Assembly: GCA_026931725.1 (NCBI GenBank)
Contig: JAIXLE010000174.1
Span: forward strand, 1-32,062
Source: Bacteroidales bacterium
GTDB lineage: Bacteria; Planctomycetota; Planctomycetia; Gemmatales; Gemmataceae
Direction: 5' to 3'
DNA length: 32,062 bases
The notes under the pieces are model-generated. The model had not been told where the DNA came from. It was given only the letters and a program-made list of their open reading frames with translations, and did not search any database. The first letter of the stretch is position 1; each line of letters opens with the position of its first letter. Shown here piece after piece: positions 23,124-31,280 of the stretch. Position numbers and translations under genes: made by a program.

Positions 23124-23449
23124 CCGGGGTGCCCTGCCTCATTCCTGTGTCTGTACAATCTCTCAGATAACAGTAGTGTAGCAAAATTTTGGAGCGTAGG
23201 GAAAGCCGACTCTGCAAACCGATATTTTCCGAGGATTTCTTTCTGGGACTTTGCGCAAATCTCCGTGAGCCGATCATCCGTGTTGATGGGTTATCACTTA
23301 ACATCTTCAAATATTTTGACCGATGCCGGATACCACGCGAGGCGGCCTCGTGCAGCCTGTGGCCGCAGCCAAGATCCCCATTGGCGCATGGGGCCGGAGC
23401 AGGCTATATCGCTCCGTTGGGTAGTCGAGTTGTTACGGAGGCGGAAACC
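23124..23449. other. Divergent intergenic region
   Basis: These 326 bases lie between the rhomboid-like gene (minus) and a small anchored protein (plus). An inverted repeat CCCCAT/ATGGGG with a 6-base loop is at 23376-23393, about 57 bases before the plus start. An in-frame extension of the plus gene back to 23189 is open but shows no protein-like features. No strong promoter pair was found. Confidence 0.45.
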
Positions 23450-23797
23450 ATGCGGAGCGTGATGGGAATAGCAGCAATCACCGTAATCGCGGGTGGCGGA
23501 ATCTACTTCGTGACCAACGGCGGGAAGTCGAGCCACTGCGGCCCTTGCGTGAATGGAACGTGCCCACATACCGTCACGGCGATTACGGAGCCTGTACCCG
23601 AATGCCGCCCACAGGAGGAGGACTCACCAGCGGTTCTCGATCTGGTGAATGTCGCAGTGGCCCCCTGCCCGGCTCCCAAACCGGAACGCTGGGTTTCCTT
23701 CGATGAACCACCGCGTGTCATGCCCGTGAAGTACGAGCAACCCGCGAAGCCTGTTCCCGATCGTATTCCGCATATTGTGGATGACGTGCCGTTTTGA
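23450..23797 (+). CDS. Small N-terminally anchored Cys- and Pro-rich protein
   Basis: A 115-residue protein of unknown family. It opens with a hydrophobic segment (about 4-22, GIAAITVIAGGGIYFV) that should anchor it in the membrane or act as a signal. A cysteine cluster follows (HCGPCVNGTC, 29-38), with two further Cys, and the Pro-rich tail ends PDRIPHIVDDVPF. GGAGG lies about 8 bases before the ATG at 23450, which makes this start much better than the upstream in-frame one at 23189. The Cys spacing could form disulfides outside the membrane or bind a metal. It stands alone between a divergent and a convergent gene. Confidence 0.62.
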   Translation: MRSVMGIAAITVIAGGGIYFVTNGGKSSHCGPCVNGTCPHTVTAITEPVPECRPQEEDSPAVLDLVNVAVAPCPAPKPERWVSFDEPPRVMPVKYEQPAKPVPDRIPHIVDDVPF

Positions 23798-23805
23798 TCA
23801 CGCGG

Positions 23806-24603
23806 TCAGGGAGCGGAGAGATAACCCACCACCGCAGGCGGGCGGACTTCAATGATGTCCCCCGGTTCTGCGACACCTTGGAAATTCAGCAAATCCAAAT
23901 CGTTCAATTCCGCAACAATTTCAGTATAAAACCGTGGTTTAATGTGAATCGCATAGACGGGAACAACTGATGGTAGCAGGCCAACCGCCTCGCGGAATTG
24001 TGACGGTGTGAGATGCTTACTAATATCCGCAAGCCGAGCTTGGTGGCTCGGGAACGAACATTCCAACAATACCGCTCCGAGCCGTGGAGTCGCGGCCACT
24101 CGCGCAAAGACGCTCGGAACCGGCGCGGTATCGGTTAAAATCGCCAGGACCGTTTCCCCATCATCAATCAAATAATTAACGGTGGGAATCGTGTGATGCA
24201 CCGCAATCGGTGTGATCTGGTACTTCCCCACGGAAACCGGAATATCCGCATCAATCTCCGCAAGGGTCAAAAACGGAGGCATGATCCGAGACAATTTCAC
24301 GAAATCCGGGAACAGCCGATCGTTGAATACATCTTTGCGAATCGATCGCAGCGTGGCCGCCGAGGCGTGGATCGTGGGCGGTGGCCCCAGGTCGTAGATC
24401 GTGTCCAGGAAAACCGCTAAACCCGCAAGATGGTCAATGTGGGAATGCGTGATAAACACATCGTGGATGCGTGCCAAGGCTTCTGGTGGCCAACTCATCC
24501 CGAGTCCGCCCGCATCAATCGCGATGGTTTCGTCGATCAAGAACGTACTCAGAGTGTGCCCAGGCCCAGCGGAGGGGGGCGAGGGTGCGATTTGCACACG
24601 CAT
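23806..24603 (-). CDS. Metallo-beta-lactamase-fold phosphodiesterase-like protein
   Basis: A 265-residue metallohydrolase. It has STFLIDETIAIDAGGLGMSW, then the metal motif THSHIDHLAGL (His53, His55, Asp57, His58), a later His in IAVHHTIPTVNYL, ILTDTAPVPS with the bridging Asp, and YAIHIKPRF. This order and spacing fit the class II cyclic-nucleotide phosphodiesterase branch of the fold, which splits cyclic AMP to AMP; related proteins act on other phosphodiesters. No signal peptide is seen. It ends 8 bases from the convergent small anchored protein. The identity of its substrate is inference only. Confidence 0.78.
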   Translation of the reverse strand: MRVQIAPSPPSAGPGHTLSTFLIDETIAIDAGGLGMSWPPEALARIHDVFITHSHIDHLAGLAVFLDTIYDLGPPPTIHASAATLRSIRKDVFNDRLFPDFVKLSRIMPPFLTLAEIDADIPVSVGKYQITPIAVHHTIPTVNYLIDDGETVLAILTDTAPVPSVFARVAATPRLGAVLLECSFPSHQARLADISKHLTPSQFREAVGLLPSVVPVYAIHIKPRFYTEIVAELNDLDLLNFQGVAEPGDIIEVRPPAVVGYLSAP

Positions 24604-24953
24604 GGCAATTTACCCATCCGGCGAGTCGGATTCGGCACCCCAGGTGCCCGCAATGTCGGCACCCAATTTCTTACTGAGTGTAGGCTGACGTTTCATCGCC
24701 TGCGCGTCAACTCTCTCCACGGATCGTACACGATGAAATGAGGGCACTTCGGGCGATCTTTAGGAATTATACGGATTCCCCGATCGCAGACGGGCTATAA
24801 TCGACGAGTTCGCCTCCTGTTCTCCACAAAAGGAACCCAGCGCGACAAGTTCCCGCTCTGTGGGTTGGGAATAGAATCCCACAGGCCAACTGGCATAGCC
24901 CGCCAAACAAGCCGACTCTGCTTTCTCACGCGTTCCTGGAAAGGATCATCACG
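24604..24953. other. Divergent intergenic region with leader of the glutathione peroxidase gene
   Basis: These 350 bases carry a perfect TATAAT at 24796-24801, which implies an mRNA leader of about 145 bases. That leader contains an inverted repeat CTGTGGG/CCCACAG at 24858-24884. Close to the minus gene is a GGCACC/GGTGCC palindrome at 24634-24648. Open frames here have no recognisable protein features. Confidence 0.5.
24796..24801 (+). promoter_or_regulatory. Candidate -10 box for the glutathione peroxidase gene
   Basis: Perfect TATAAT within CGGGCTATAATCGACG. No good -35 hexamer is seen at the usual distance. The leader it implies contains a 7-bp hairpin. Confidence 0.4.
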
Positions 24954-25532
24954 ATGCCGTGGTTCCGAACTCGACACTCCGCCATGCTCAGCATGGTCTG
25001 TCTACTGGTATCAGGCTCTGCCTGGGGAGATCATCGCGTGACTGGACCGCTTCAACACACCATCACGGGGATCGACGGCAAGAAACTCGATCTGGCCCAA
25101 TATAAGGGCAAAGTCGTCCTCATCGTCAATGTCGCCAGCGAGTGTGGTTACACCCCACAGTACGAAGGACTGCAAACGCTCTTCCAGAAGTATGAAAAAG
25201 AGGGACTCGTGGTCCTCGGCGTTCCCTCGAACGATTTCGGTCGCCAAGAACCGGGCTCCGAAGCCGACATTATGAAGTTTTGTCGGACGAATTATAGCGT
25301 CACGTTCCCCATGACAGCGAAAATGATTCTCAAAGGCGATCAAATGCACGCGCTCTATAAAGCCCTCATCGCCGCAGACCCCAACCCCAAAACCCAAGGG
25401 AAAGAAGTCGGCTGGAATTTCGAGAAATTCCTCGTCGACCGGAAAGGGCACGTCGTGGCCCGCTTTACTTCCGGTGTCGAGCCGACTTCCGATGAACTCG
25501 TACAAGCGGTTACGAAAGCCTTGAAGCCATAA
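24954..25532 (+). CDS. Exported glutathione peroxidase-family thiol peroxidase
   Basis: A 192-residue thioredoxin-fold peroxidase with an N-terminal leader (hydrophobic 10-22, ending SAWGD). The peroxidatic Cys64 is in NVASECGYTPQY, Gln98 in SNDFGRQEPGS, and Trp154-Asn155 in GWNFEKFLV, which completes the usual tetrad. Cys110 (FCRTNYSVTFPM) is placed as the resolving Cys of the 2-Cys, thioredoxin-dependent type, so despite the name it probably uses thioredoxin rather than glutathione. It reduces hydrogen peroxide and lipid peroxides, here outside the cytoplasm. AAAGGA lies about 10 bases before the ATG. It has its own long leader and no operon partner. Confidence 0.9.
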   Translation: MPWFRTRHSAMLSMVCLLVSGSAWGDHRVTGPLQHTITGIDGKKLDLAQYKGKVVLIVNVASECGYTPQYEGLQTLFQKYEKEGLVVLGVPSNDFGRQEPGSEADIMKFCRTNYSVTFPMTAKMILKGDQMHALYKALIAADPNPKTQGKEVGWNFEKFLVDRKGHVVARFTSGVEPTSDELVQAVTKALKP

Positions 25533-25645
25533 AATTCCTCGTCTCGAAACCGGGGACCGAGTCTGTTCGCCCAGCCGAATCGCCCCAGAAACGAAACCGC
25601 GCAAACGGCTTACCAGACGGGATCACAATTTCTTGCGATCCGCAC

Positions 25646-25672
25646 TTGAAACGAAAGCCGGGTCGCTATAAA
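25646..25672 (+). promoter_or_regulatory. Candidate promoter of the tRNA-Gly gene
   Basis: TTGAAA (25646-25651) and TATAAA (25667-25672) are 15 bases apart, slightly short of the optimum. Transcription would begin a few bases before the tRNA at 25685. Confidence 0.5.
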
Positions 25673-25684
25673 TTGATCTTCGTT

Positions 25685-25756
25685 GCGGGTGTAACTCAGT
25701 GGTAGAGTACCTCGTTGCCAACGAGGTTGTCGTGGGTTCAAGTCCCATCACCCGCT
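25685..25756 (+). tRNA. tRNA-Gly, anticodon GCC
   Basis: The cloverleaf can be folded by hand. The acceptor stem is GCGGGTG with CACCCGC, and the D-arm contains CTCAGTGGTAGAG. The anticodon stem CCTCG/CGAGG holds the loop TTGCCAA, giving anticodon GCC, and the T-arm contains GGTTCAAGTCC. The discriminator base is T and the CCA end is not encoded. It lies just before the trigger factor gene, with a strong hairpin between them. Confidence 0.95.
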
Positions 25757-25808
25757 CTTGATTCAAAGTGTCTGCTTGTCAGTCTTTGGGTCGTGGAGTT
25801 GGATTCAT

Positions 25809-25869
25809 GAAGCCGAGAAGTCTGGGGCCGACAGTGGTGTATTCCACTGCCCCGGTTCTTCCCGGCTTC
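25809..25869 (+). terminator. Long hairpin between tRNA-Gly and tig, likely terminator
   Basis: GAAGCCG pairs with CGGCTTC, followed inwards by GAAG/CTTC, CTGGGGC/GCCCCGG and AGTGG/CCACT, with small internal loops. The hairpin is 61 bases long with more than 20 pairs, followed by TTGTGTTTCT. It probably ends the tRNA transcript; a regulatory leader for tig is the alternative. Confidence 0.6.
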
Positions 25870-25949
25870 TTGTGTTTCTATCGTGTGCTTTCCCGGCAGG
25901 TGGCCGGATCGGCCGGACGATTCCGGTCAGTGTGAACCAGGAGCCTATC

Positions 25950-27407
25950 ATGGCCGACGAACTCCCCGAAACCGGCGATGCCACGGCGGTTGCCAACCCC
26001 GAAGAGGCCATCAAACTCACGCAACACGTTGACATCACAGACATTGGCCCCTGCAAAAAGCATGTCAAAGTCTCGATCGAACGTGGAATCATTGATGCCC
26101 GTCTGGACGAGAAATTCTCGGATTTGGTGCGGCAACACCCCGCCCAGGTGCCCGGCTTCCGCCTGGGAAAGGCACCCCGTAAAATCATCATGAAGAAGTT
26201 CCAAAAAGAAGTTGCGGCCGAGGTGAAAAATGAAATCCTCATGGCCAGCTTGGAACAAATGGCCGAGGAAAGCACGCTTTCGCCGCTGAGCCCGCCAGAC
26301 CTCGACCCCAACGCCGTCGTCATCCCCGACGATGGCCCGATGATTTACGAATTCGACATCGAGGTGCGTCCAGAGTTTGATCTCCCGGAATATAAAGGAC
26401 GCCAACTGCGGCGGCCCACATACACGATCACCGACACCGATATTCAGAAGGAACTCGGTCGGTTGCTCGAACCGTTTGGGCAAATCATTCCGAAAGATGG
26501 CGCGGTGGAAGCGGACGATCTCGTCACCGCGGACCTCGTGGTCACGCACAATGGCAAGGAATTGAACCGCTCGGAAGAAATCCGCGTCAAAATCGAAAAA
26601 CGACTCGCTTTCTCCGATGGGATCGTCGAAAACTTCGCCAAACAAATGGCCGGAGCGAAGGTCGGGGAAACACGCACTGTGAATCTCGTCATCTCGCAAG
26701 AAGTTTCCAACGAAGCTCTGCGGGGTCAAACCATGCAGGCCGCGTTCACCGTCAAAGACATCAAGACGATCCGCCAGCCCGAACTGACACCCGAGATTTT
26801 GGCTCACTTCGGCGTGCGTTCCGAGGATATACTGCGCGAAATTATTCGCATACGTCTGGAACGGAGTCTCGCTTACAATCAGCGGCAAGCGATCCGGCAA
26901 GATTTGATGCGGCAACTGGCCAGCAACACAAATCTCGATCTGCCCCGCGATTTGCTCATTCGGCAATCGCGCCGGGCGCTCGCACGCCGGGTGATGGAAA
27001 TGCAAGAATCCGGTATATCCGATGAGCAAATCGAAGCTCGCCGCCGCGTGCTGGAGCAAGACGTGGTGCGCAGTACCATGATCGCACTCAAAGAACACTT
27101 CGTCCTCCAGAAGATCGCGGAACTCGAAAAAATCGAAGTCGAAGAGAGTGACATCGACAACGAAATCGAACGGCTCGCGGACCAGGCCAACGAAAGCCCC
27201 CGGAAGATGCGGGCTCGACTGGAACGCGAAGACCTCATCGAAACGATCGCTACGGAACTCCTGGAGCGAAAAGCACTCAATCTGGTCTTGGAAACCGCGA
27301 CCTACGAAGATTATGAAATGAATCCGGCCGAGGTCGACGAAGGCGATGTGGCCACGGTCCAGACCGAAGTTGCCGCGAGTGGCGAAGAAACCGCGCCCGC
27401 CAATTGA
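25950..27407 (+). CDS. tig: Trigger factor (ribosome-associated chaperone)
   Basis: A 485-residue trigger factor. The ribosome-binding loop is VPGFRLGKAPRKIIMKKF (about 68-85), followed by the FKBP-like peptidyl-prolyl isomerase part (GAVEADDLVTADLVV, about 180-270) and a long helical C-terminal arm (KHFVLQKIAELEKIEVEESD). Trigger factor binds near the ribosomal exit tunnel and shields nascent chains. The ATG at 25950 has AGGAG 7 bases upstream and gives the usual family length; an in-frame extension to 25758 is not protein-like and would cross the upstream hairpin. The classic tig-clpP order is kept, but a terminator follows it. The N terminus has an extra acidic stretch (about 1-22). Confidence 0.94.
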   Translation: MADELPETGDATAVANPEEAIKLTQHVDITDIGPCKKHVKVSIERGIIDARLDEKFSDLVRQHPAQVPGFRLGKAPRKIIMKKFQKEVAAEVKNEILMASLEQMAEESTLSPLSPPDLDPNAVVIPDDGPMIYEFDIEVRPEFDLPEYKGRQLRRPTYTITDTDIQKELGRLLEPFGQIIPKDGAVEADDLVTADLVVTHNGKELNRSEEIRVKIEKRLAFSDGIVENFAKQMAGAKVGETRTVNLVISQEVSNEALRGQTMQAAFTVKDIKTIRQPELTPEILAHFGVRSEDILREIIRIRLERSLAYNQRQAIRQDLMRQLASNTNLDLPRDLLIRQSRRALARRVMEMQESGISDEQIEARRRVLEQDVVRSTMIALKEHFVLQKIAELEKIEVEESDIDNEIERLADQANESPRKMRARLEREDLIETIATELLERKALNLVLETATYEDYEMNPAEVDEGDVATVQTEVAASGEETAPAN

Positions 27408-27444
27408 CGGACTGCGTAAAGTAAATCGCATGACGATACGCAAT

Positions 27445-27470
27445 GGGGGCCGTCTGGCCCCCAATTTTTT
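27445..27470 (+). terminator. Intrinsic terminator between tig and clpP
   Basis: Perfect stem GGGGGCC/GGCCCCC with loop GTCT, followed directly by AA and six T. A very good Rho-independent signal 37 bases after the tig stop. Confidence 0.88.
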
Positions 27471-27503
27471 GGCGAACCGACCCAACCAGCGAGGCGGTTC
27501 GCC
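27471..27503 (+). promoter_or_regulatory. Second perfect hairpin between tig and clpP
   Basis: GGCGAACCG and CGGTTCGCC form a perfect 9-bp stem with a 15-base loop right after the T-run of the terminator. It lies 50 bases before the clpP start. It could protect the 5' end of a processed clpP mRNA or act as an operator. Confidence 0.45.
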
Positions 27504-27553
27504 GGGTTCACACGCTGGTGTTCCGGGTTCGCCGTCCCGTAGAAAGGTTCCCC

Positions 27554-28213
27554 ATGCTCCCTCCAATCGACCCCACGGTCATGGCCGGGCCGGTCCAGCC
27601 GGTGTTGCAGCGCTATCGGGAATACAGCCGGCAGCGGACCATGACCCTGTCCGACTTGCTGATGGAAAACCGGATCGTCTTCGTTGGTAGCTCGCCCGAA
27701 ACCGGCGGCGACCCCCGCATCACGGACTATCTGGCGAACATCACCATCCAGAAGATGTTGTTCCTCGTTACTGAGAACAAAACAGCCGATATTCACATGT
27801 ACATCAACAGCCCCGGCGGCAGTGTGTCCGCTACCCTGGCGATGTACGATGCCATGCAATTCATGGAATGCCCCATCAACACCTATTGCATGGGTCTGGC
27901 CGCCAGCGGGGCCGCGATCCTGCTCGTCGCTGGGACGAAGGGGAAACGCTACTGCCTGCCGAACAGCAAGGTGATGTGCCATCAGCCCTATGGCCAAGTC
28001 GGCGGCCAGGTGTCGGACATCGAAATTCAGGCTTCCGAGATTCTGAAAGAGCATGAACGACTCAATCAGATCCTCGCCAAGCACACGGGGCAACCGATCG
28101 ACGTGATCCGCAAGGAAACCGACCGCGACCGCTATTTCTCGGCCCAGGAAGCCAAGGATTTCGGCCTCGTGGATGAGGTACTGGTGCGGCCGGATGCCTC
28201 AGAGAAGAAGTAA
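27554..28213 (+). CDS. clpP: ATP-dependent Clp protease proteolytic subunit, first copy
   Basis: A 219-residue ClpP. The triad is in place: Ser118 (GLAASGAAILL), His143 (VMCHQPYG) and Asp192 (TDRDRYFSAQEA), with the family spacing of 25 and 49 residues. [14 protein letters not shown] is present. It has about 20 extra N-terminal residues and a small insertion (SSPETGGDPR) compared with the second copy, and the nucleophile block is ASGAA instead of ASMGA, so it may form a distinct ring. The ATG at 27554 is chosen with AAAGG nearby; the frame is open to 27443, but that part crosses the terminator. ClpP forms heptameric rings that degrade unfolded proteins fed by ClpX or ClpA. Confidence 0.94.
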   Translation: MLPPIDPTVMAGPVQPVLQRYREYSRQRTMTLSDLLMENRIVFVGSSPETGGDPRITDYLANITIQKMLFLVTENKTADIHMYINSPGGSVSATLAMYDAMQFMECPINTYCMGLAASGAAILLVAGTKGKRYCLPNSKVMCHQPYGQVGGQVSDIEIQASEILKEHERLNQILAKHTGQPIDVIRKETDRDRYFSAQEAKDFGLVDEVLVRPDASEKK

Positions 28214-28277
28214 ACCATTGCAGTAAAAAGGGATCGGGCCACACTGGCTCACCCGAAAGGATTCATTCATCTGGTCC

Positions 28278-28304
28278 CCCCTCTTCCCAAGAGGGAATGA
28301 GGGG
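28278..28304 (+). promoter_or_regulatory. Strong hairpin between the two clpP genes
   Basis: CCCCTC-TTCCC pairs with GGGAA-GAGGGG around a 4-base loop with a single bulged T, an 11-bp stem. No T-run follows, so termination is doubtful. It could be an mRNA processing or stability element that sets the ratio of the two ClpP proteins. Confidence 0.45.
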
Positions 28305-28367
28305 CGGAATGCCGACTCCACCCGCAGGCAGAAGACACGACCTGTGGCTTCCTGAGGAACTCCAATC

Positions 28368-28982
28368 ATGCCGCCGATTCCGTATGTCGTCGAAAGCAAT
28401 GGCCGTGAGGAGCGGGTTTACGATATTTATAGCCGACTCCTCAAGGATCGCATTATCTTCCTCCAAGGTGTCGTGCGCGATGAGATGGCCAACGCCATCG
28501 TCGCCCAATTGCTCCTGCTGCAAGGGCAAGACCCCAAGGCCGACATCCACATGTACATCAACAGCCCCGGCGGAAGCGTCTCGGCGGGGATGGCCATTTA
28601 TGACACCATGCAGTTTATCAGCTGCCCGGTTAGCACCTATTGCATCGGTCTTGCGGCCAGCATGGGAGCCGTCCTCCTCACCGCGGGGGAAAAGGGCCGA
28701 CGCTTCGCCTTACCGAATGCCGAAATTATGATTCACCAGCCCCTCGGTGGTTACGAGGGAACCGCTACGGACATCGACATCCATGTGAAGAACATTCGGA
28801 AGTTGAAAGTTCGGCTCAACGGTGTCCTGGTGAAGCATACCGGAAAGACCCTCGAAACGATCGAGAAAGATACGGATCGCGACAACTTCATGACCGCCGA
28901 GGAGGCTCGGGATTACGGACTGATTGACGCGGTACTGGAAAAAGTTACGGATGCCCCCGGTGGTGCTCCGGGTGCCGGATAA
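28368..28982 (+). CDS. clpP: ATP-dependent Clp protease proteolytic subunit, second copy
   Basis: A 204-residue ClpP with the canonical nucleophile block [11 protein letters not shown] (Ser98), [11 protein letters not shown] (His123) and [13 protein letters not shown] (Asp172). It is closer to standard ClpP in length and motif than the copy at 27554, from which it differs throughout, so the pair is an old duplication. An AGGA lies about 10 bases before the ATG. The two genes are 154 bases apart with a strong hairpin between. No clpX follows; the next gene is a lipoprotein. A mixed ClpP1-ClpP2 complex, as known in several phyla, is possible. Confidence 0.95.
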   Translation: MPPIPYVVESNGREERVYDIYSRLLKDRIIFLQGVVRDEMANAIVAQLLLLQGQDPKADIHMYINSPGGSVSAGMAIYDTMQFISCPVSTYCIGLAASMGAVLLTAGEKGRRFALPNAEIMIHQPLGGYEGTATDIDIHVKNIRKLKVRLNGVLVKHTGKTLETIEKDTDRDNFMTAEEARDYGLIDAVLEKVTDAPGGAPGAG

Positions 28983-29001
28983 CCCGGCGATCCACAGCTA
29001 A

Positions 29002-29016
29002 GACGGCCTAGCCGTC
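29002..29016 (+). terminator. Small hairpin after the second clpP
   Basis: GACGGC/GCCGTC with a 3-base loop, 20 bases after the stop codon and immediately before the next start. There is no T-run, so it is a weak candidate only. Confidence 0.3.
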
Positions 29017-29020
29017 GGGC

Positions 29021-29941
29021 ATGGTGAGGATGACCCGAAATGCCCGAACCCCTGTGACCCGTACCCCCACGCTGCTGAGCGGCAGGTGGGTTCGGGTCAT
29101 TTGTATTTCTATTGGAATGTGGGGAGGGTCTACCCTCATCGGTTGTCGGAACCTGGGCAAGCCGGATGCCAAATTCGACCTACTCACGGCGGAACTGCGG
29201 ACCCGCGATCAGGAACTGGCGGCGGCGCGTTCGGAAATCACGCATCTGCGATTGCTCAACGAAACCTACCAACGGCAACTCGGTCACATACCGTCCCCCA
29301 TTCCCGGAACAGGAACGGGAATGGGGGGAGTGCTTGTTCCGGGCCAACCCGGTTGCCCGCCTGGTGACCCGGCATACCGTCCGGCTTCCACCCCCGCGCT
29401 GCCCGTCACCACGATCACCCTGGCAGCGGGCACGGGTGGCTTCGACGATGACGGTTGCCCCGGTGATGAGTCTTTGCAACTCGTGATTGTACCGAAGGAT
29501 AGCGACGGTTCCCCCGTGAAGGCTCCGGGGCGAGTGGCGGTGGCGTGTTACGAAATCACCCCCGAAGGGTTGAAAGTGCCCATCGGCCGCTGGGAAGTCT
29601 CACCGGATGAACTGCGGAAGGTCTGGCGAGCCGGGTTTATCTCCAGCGGATATTTCGTGCTGCTACAGTGGGATCGGCTGCCGAACATGAAGAAAATTCG
29701 GGTGGTGGTACGATTCGTGACGCTGGATGGACGGGAATTTGAGGCCGACCGCGATGCCAACGTCGTTCCGATTTCCCGCCCGACTTCTCCGGTGCTGCCG
29801 CCAGCCCCCGGTTCGACGCAGCCGATTCCTCCTCCCGCGTCCCCTCTACCCACGGTCCCGCCGCCCACGGTGCCGGAATTGCCTCTCCCCTCCGGCGTGG
29901 AAACACCCGCCGCGAAACTGGGCACCGTGCGGATCCGGTAG
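29021..29941 (+). CDS. Putative lipoprotein with coiled coil and Pro-rich tail
   Basis: A 306-residue protein. The N terminus is basic (to about residue 24), then hydrophobic, and ends in a lipobox-like LIGC (Cys42), which suggests a lipoprotein. Residues about 53-85 (LLTAELRTRDQELAAARSEI) form a heptad-like coiled coil. A Pro/Gly-rich linker follows (PSPIPGTGTGMGG), then a globular beta-rich part (about 150-250, LQLVIVPKDSDGSPVKAP to VRFVTLDGREFEADRD), and a Pro-rich tail. No family is recognised; similar layouts are common among planctomycete envelope proteins. The start could be the ATG at 29021 or 29030; neither has a good ribosome-binding site. Confidence 0.68.
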   Translation: MVRMTRNARTPVTRTPTLLSGRWVRVICISIGMWGGSTLIGCRNLGKPDAKFDLLTAELRTRDQELAAARSEITHLRLLNETYQRQLGHIPSPIPGTGTGMGGVLVPGQPGCPPGDPAYRPASTPALPVTTITLAAGTGGFDDDGCPGDESLQLVIVPKDSDGSPVKAPGRVAVACYEITPEGLKVPIGRWEVSPDELRKVWRAGFISSGYFVLLQWDRLPNMKKIRVVVRFVTLDGREFEADRDANVVPISRPTSPVLPPAPGSTQPIPPPASPLPTVPPPTVPELPLPSGVETPAAKLGTVRIR

Positions 29942-30033
29942 TCTGTTACCCAGTATTCCGTGTATCGCCAGATTGTTCAGCACTGGGACCGCATGATTCT
30001 TCGTGCAAAAATGATATTCAGAATACGATAGAG

Positions 30034-30063
30034 GAACCGGAGCCATTGTGGTCGCTCCGGTTC
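30034..30063. terminator. Bidirectional hairpin between convergent genes
   Basis: Perfect 10-bp stem GAACCGGAGC/GCTCCGGTTC with a 10-base loop, midway between the ends of the lipoprotein gene (29941, plus) and the aminotransferase (30130, minus). Neither side has a long T-run, so its strength is uncertain. Confidence 0.55.
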
Positions 30064-30129
30064 GTGAAGTTCACCGATTTTCCCGACACTCGCGGTTCAC
30101 CCGTCCACTACTGTTCGTGGGTCAGCAGC

Positions 30130-31260
30130 TCAACCGGCGTAGGCTTTTTGGAACGCGGCCACACCAGCCCCGATCTCGAACGTGTAGCCGCTCTCGGCCA
30201 GAACGAGCTCCAGTGCCGCGATGGCCCCGAGTACCTCAAAGGCATCGGTGTACCCCATGTGCGACAGTCGCCAGATTTTGCCTTTCATCGTGTCCTGACC
30301 GTCCGCCAGTTTGAAGCCGTGCTGTTTTTCCAACTTCTTCAACACGGCGCTGCCGTCGATCCCTTCGGGCACCGCGATGACGGTGAGGGCATTGTTGGGC
30401 CGCTCCGCGAACAACGACAAGCCGAGTGCCTGCACCCCGGCACGGGTGGCCTGCGCCAGTTTCGCATGGCGAGCCCAGAGGTTTTCGATTCCCTCGGCAC
30501 GAATCCGCTTCAAGCTGGTGCGTTGAGCCTTGATGAGCGTGTTCGCGGGGGTGAACGGAGTGTCGTTTTCGGCGATGGACTTCTTGTACTTGCGGAGATC
30601 GAAGTAGTACGACCGTACCGGGGTCGCGTCGATTTTCTTCCAGCCCTTCTCCGAGACACCGATGTAGGCCAGTCCGGGCGGTAGCATCATCGCTTTCTGG
30701 GAACCGGTGAGCAGCACGTCGATGTTCCAAGCATCCATCCGGCATTCCATCGCGCCGAGGCCGCTGATGCCGTCCACGACGAGGATGGCATCCGTGCGGG
30801 CGACGATCTGACCGAAGGCCGCAATATCATGGCCAATCCCTGTCGATGTTTCCGACAGTGTGGCGAACACCACTTTGGTATCTGGGTTCTCAGCAAGCGC
30901 CTTTTCCAGCATCTCCGGGGTGATCGCTTTGCCGAAGGGCTGTTCGACCACGACGAGGTTCGTGTCATACGCCTTGAGAATGCCGCGGAACCGATCCCCC
31001 CATTTCCCAGCCGTCAGGAGGATCGCTTTTTCGCCGGGGGCCAAGGTGTTGACGACCGCCGCCTCCATCGCGCCGGTGCCGGAACTGGTGAGAACCATGA
31101 CGGGGTGGGCTGTCTGGAATACATACTTGAGGTCTTCTGCCACTTCGCCGAGGATGGCTTTGGCTTCGGCGGAGCGGTGATACCAGACCGGCTTGGCCAG
31201 TTCGAGCAGGGTCTCTTCGGGGACCGGGGTCGGGCCAGGAGTAAACAGCCGGGGTTTCAT
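30130..31260 (-). CDS. Class V aminotransferase (alanine-glyoxylate / serine type)
   Basis: A 376-residue PLP enzyme. Landmarks are KPRLFTPGPTPVPEE at the N terminus, the phosphate-binding turn TSSGTGAMEA (58-67), Asp163 in LVVDGISGLGA, the Schiff-base Lys189 in LTGSQKAMMLPPGLA, and IWRLSHMGY near the end. It belongs to the same family as the enzyme at 1924-3105 but differs in detail, so they are paralogues with probably different substrates. Likely reactions use serine, alanine or glyoxylate; in planctomycetes such enzymes often pair with phosphoglycerate dehydrogenase, which is not adjacent here. A good promoter candidate lies 20 bases upstream. Confidence 0.9.
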   Translation of the reverse strand: MKPRLFTPGPTPVPEETLLELAKPVWYHRSAEAKAILGEVAEDLKYVFQTAHPVMVLTSSGTGAMEAAVVNTLAPGEKAILLTAGKWGDRFRGILKAYDTNLVVVEQPFGKAITPEMLEKALAENPDTKVVFATLSETSTGIGHDIAAFGQIVARTDAILVVDGISGLGAMECRMDAWNIDVLLTGSQKAMMLPPGLAYIGVSEKGWKKIDATPVRSYYFDLRKYKKSIAENDTPFTPANTLIKAQRTSLKRIRAEGIENLWARHAKLAQATRAGVQALGLSLFAERPNNALTVIAVPEGIDGSAVLKKLEKQHGFKLADGQDTMKGKIWRLSHMGYTDAFEVLGAIAALELVLAESGYTFEIGAGVAAFQKAYAG

Positions 31261-31280
31261 CGGTGCGTCGTCCGTTTCGG

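Noticed and set aside
25878..27566. 562-codon open frame on minus, opposite tig
   Set aside because: It lies antisense to a clear trigger factor gene, and its product is rich in Phe, His and Asp without any domain; it is a shadow of the codon bias of tig.
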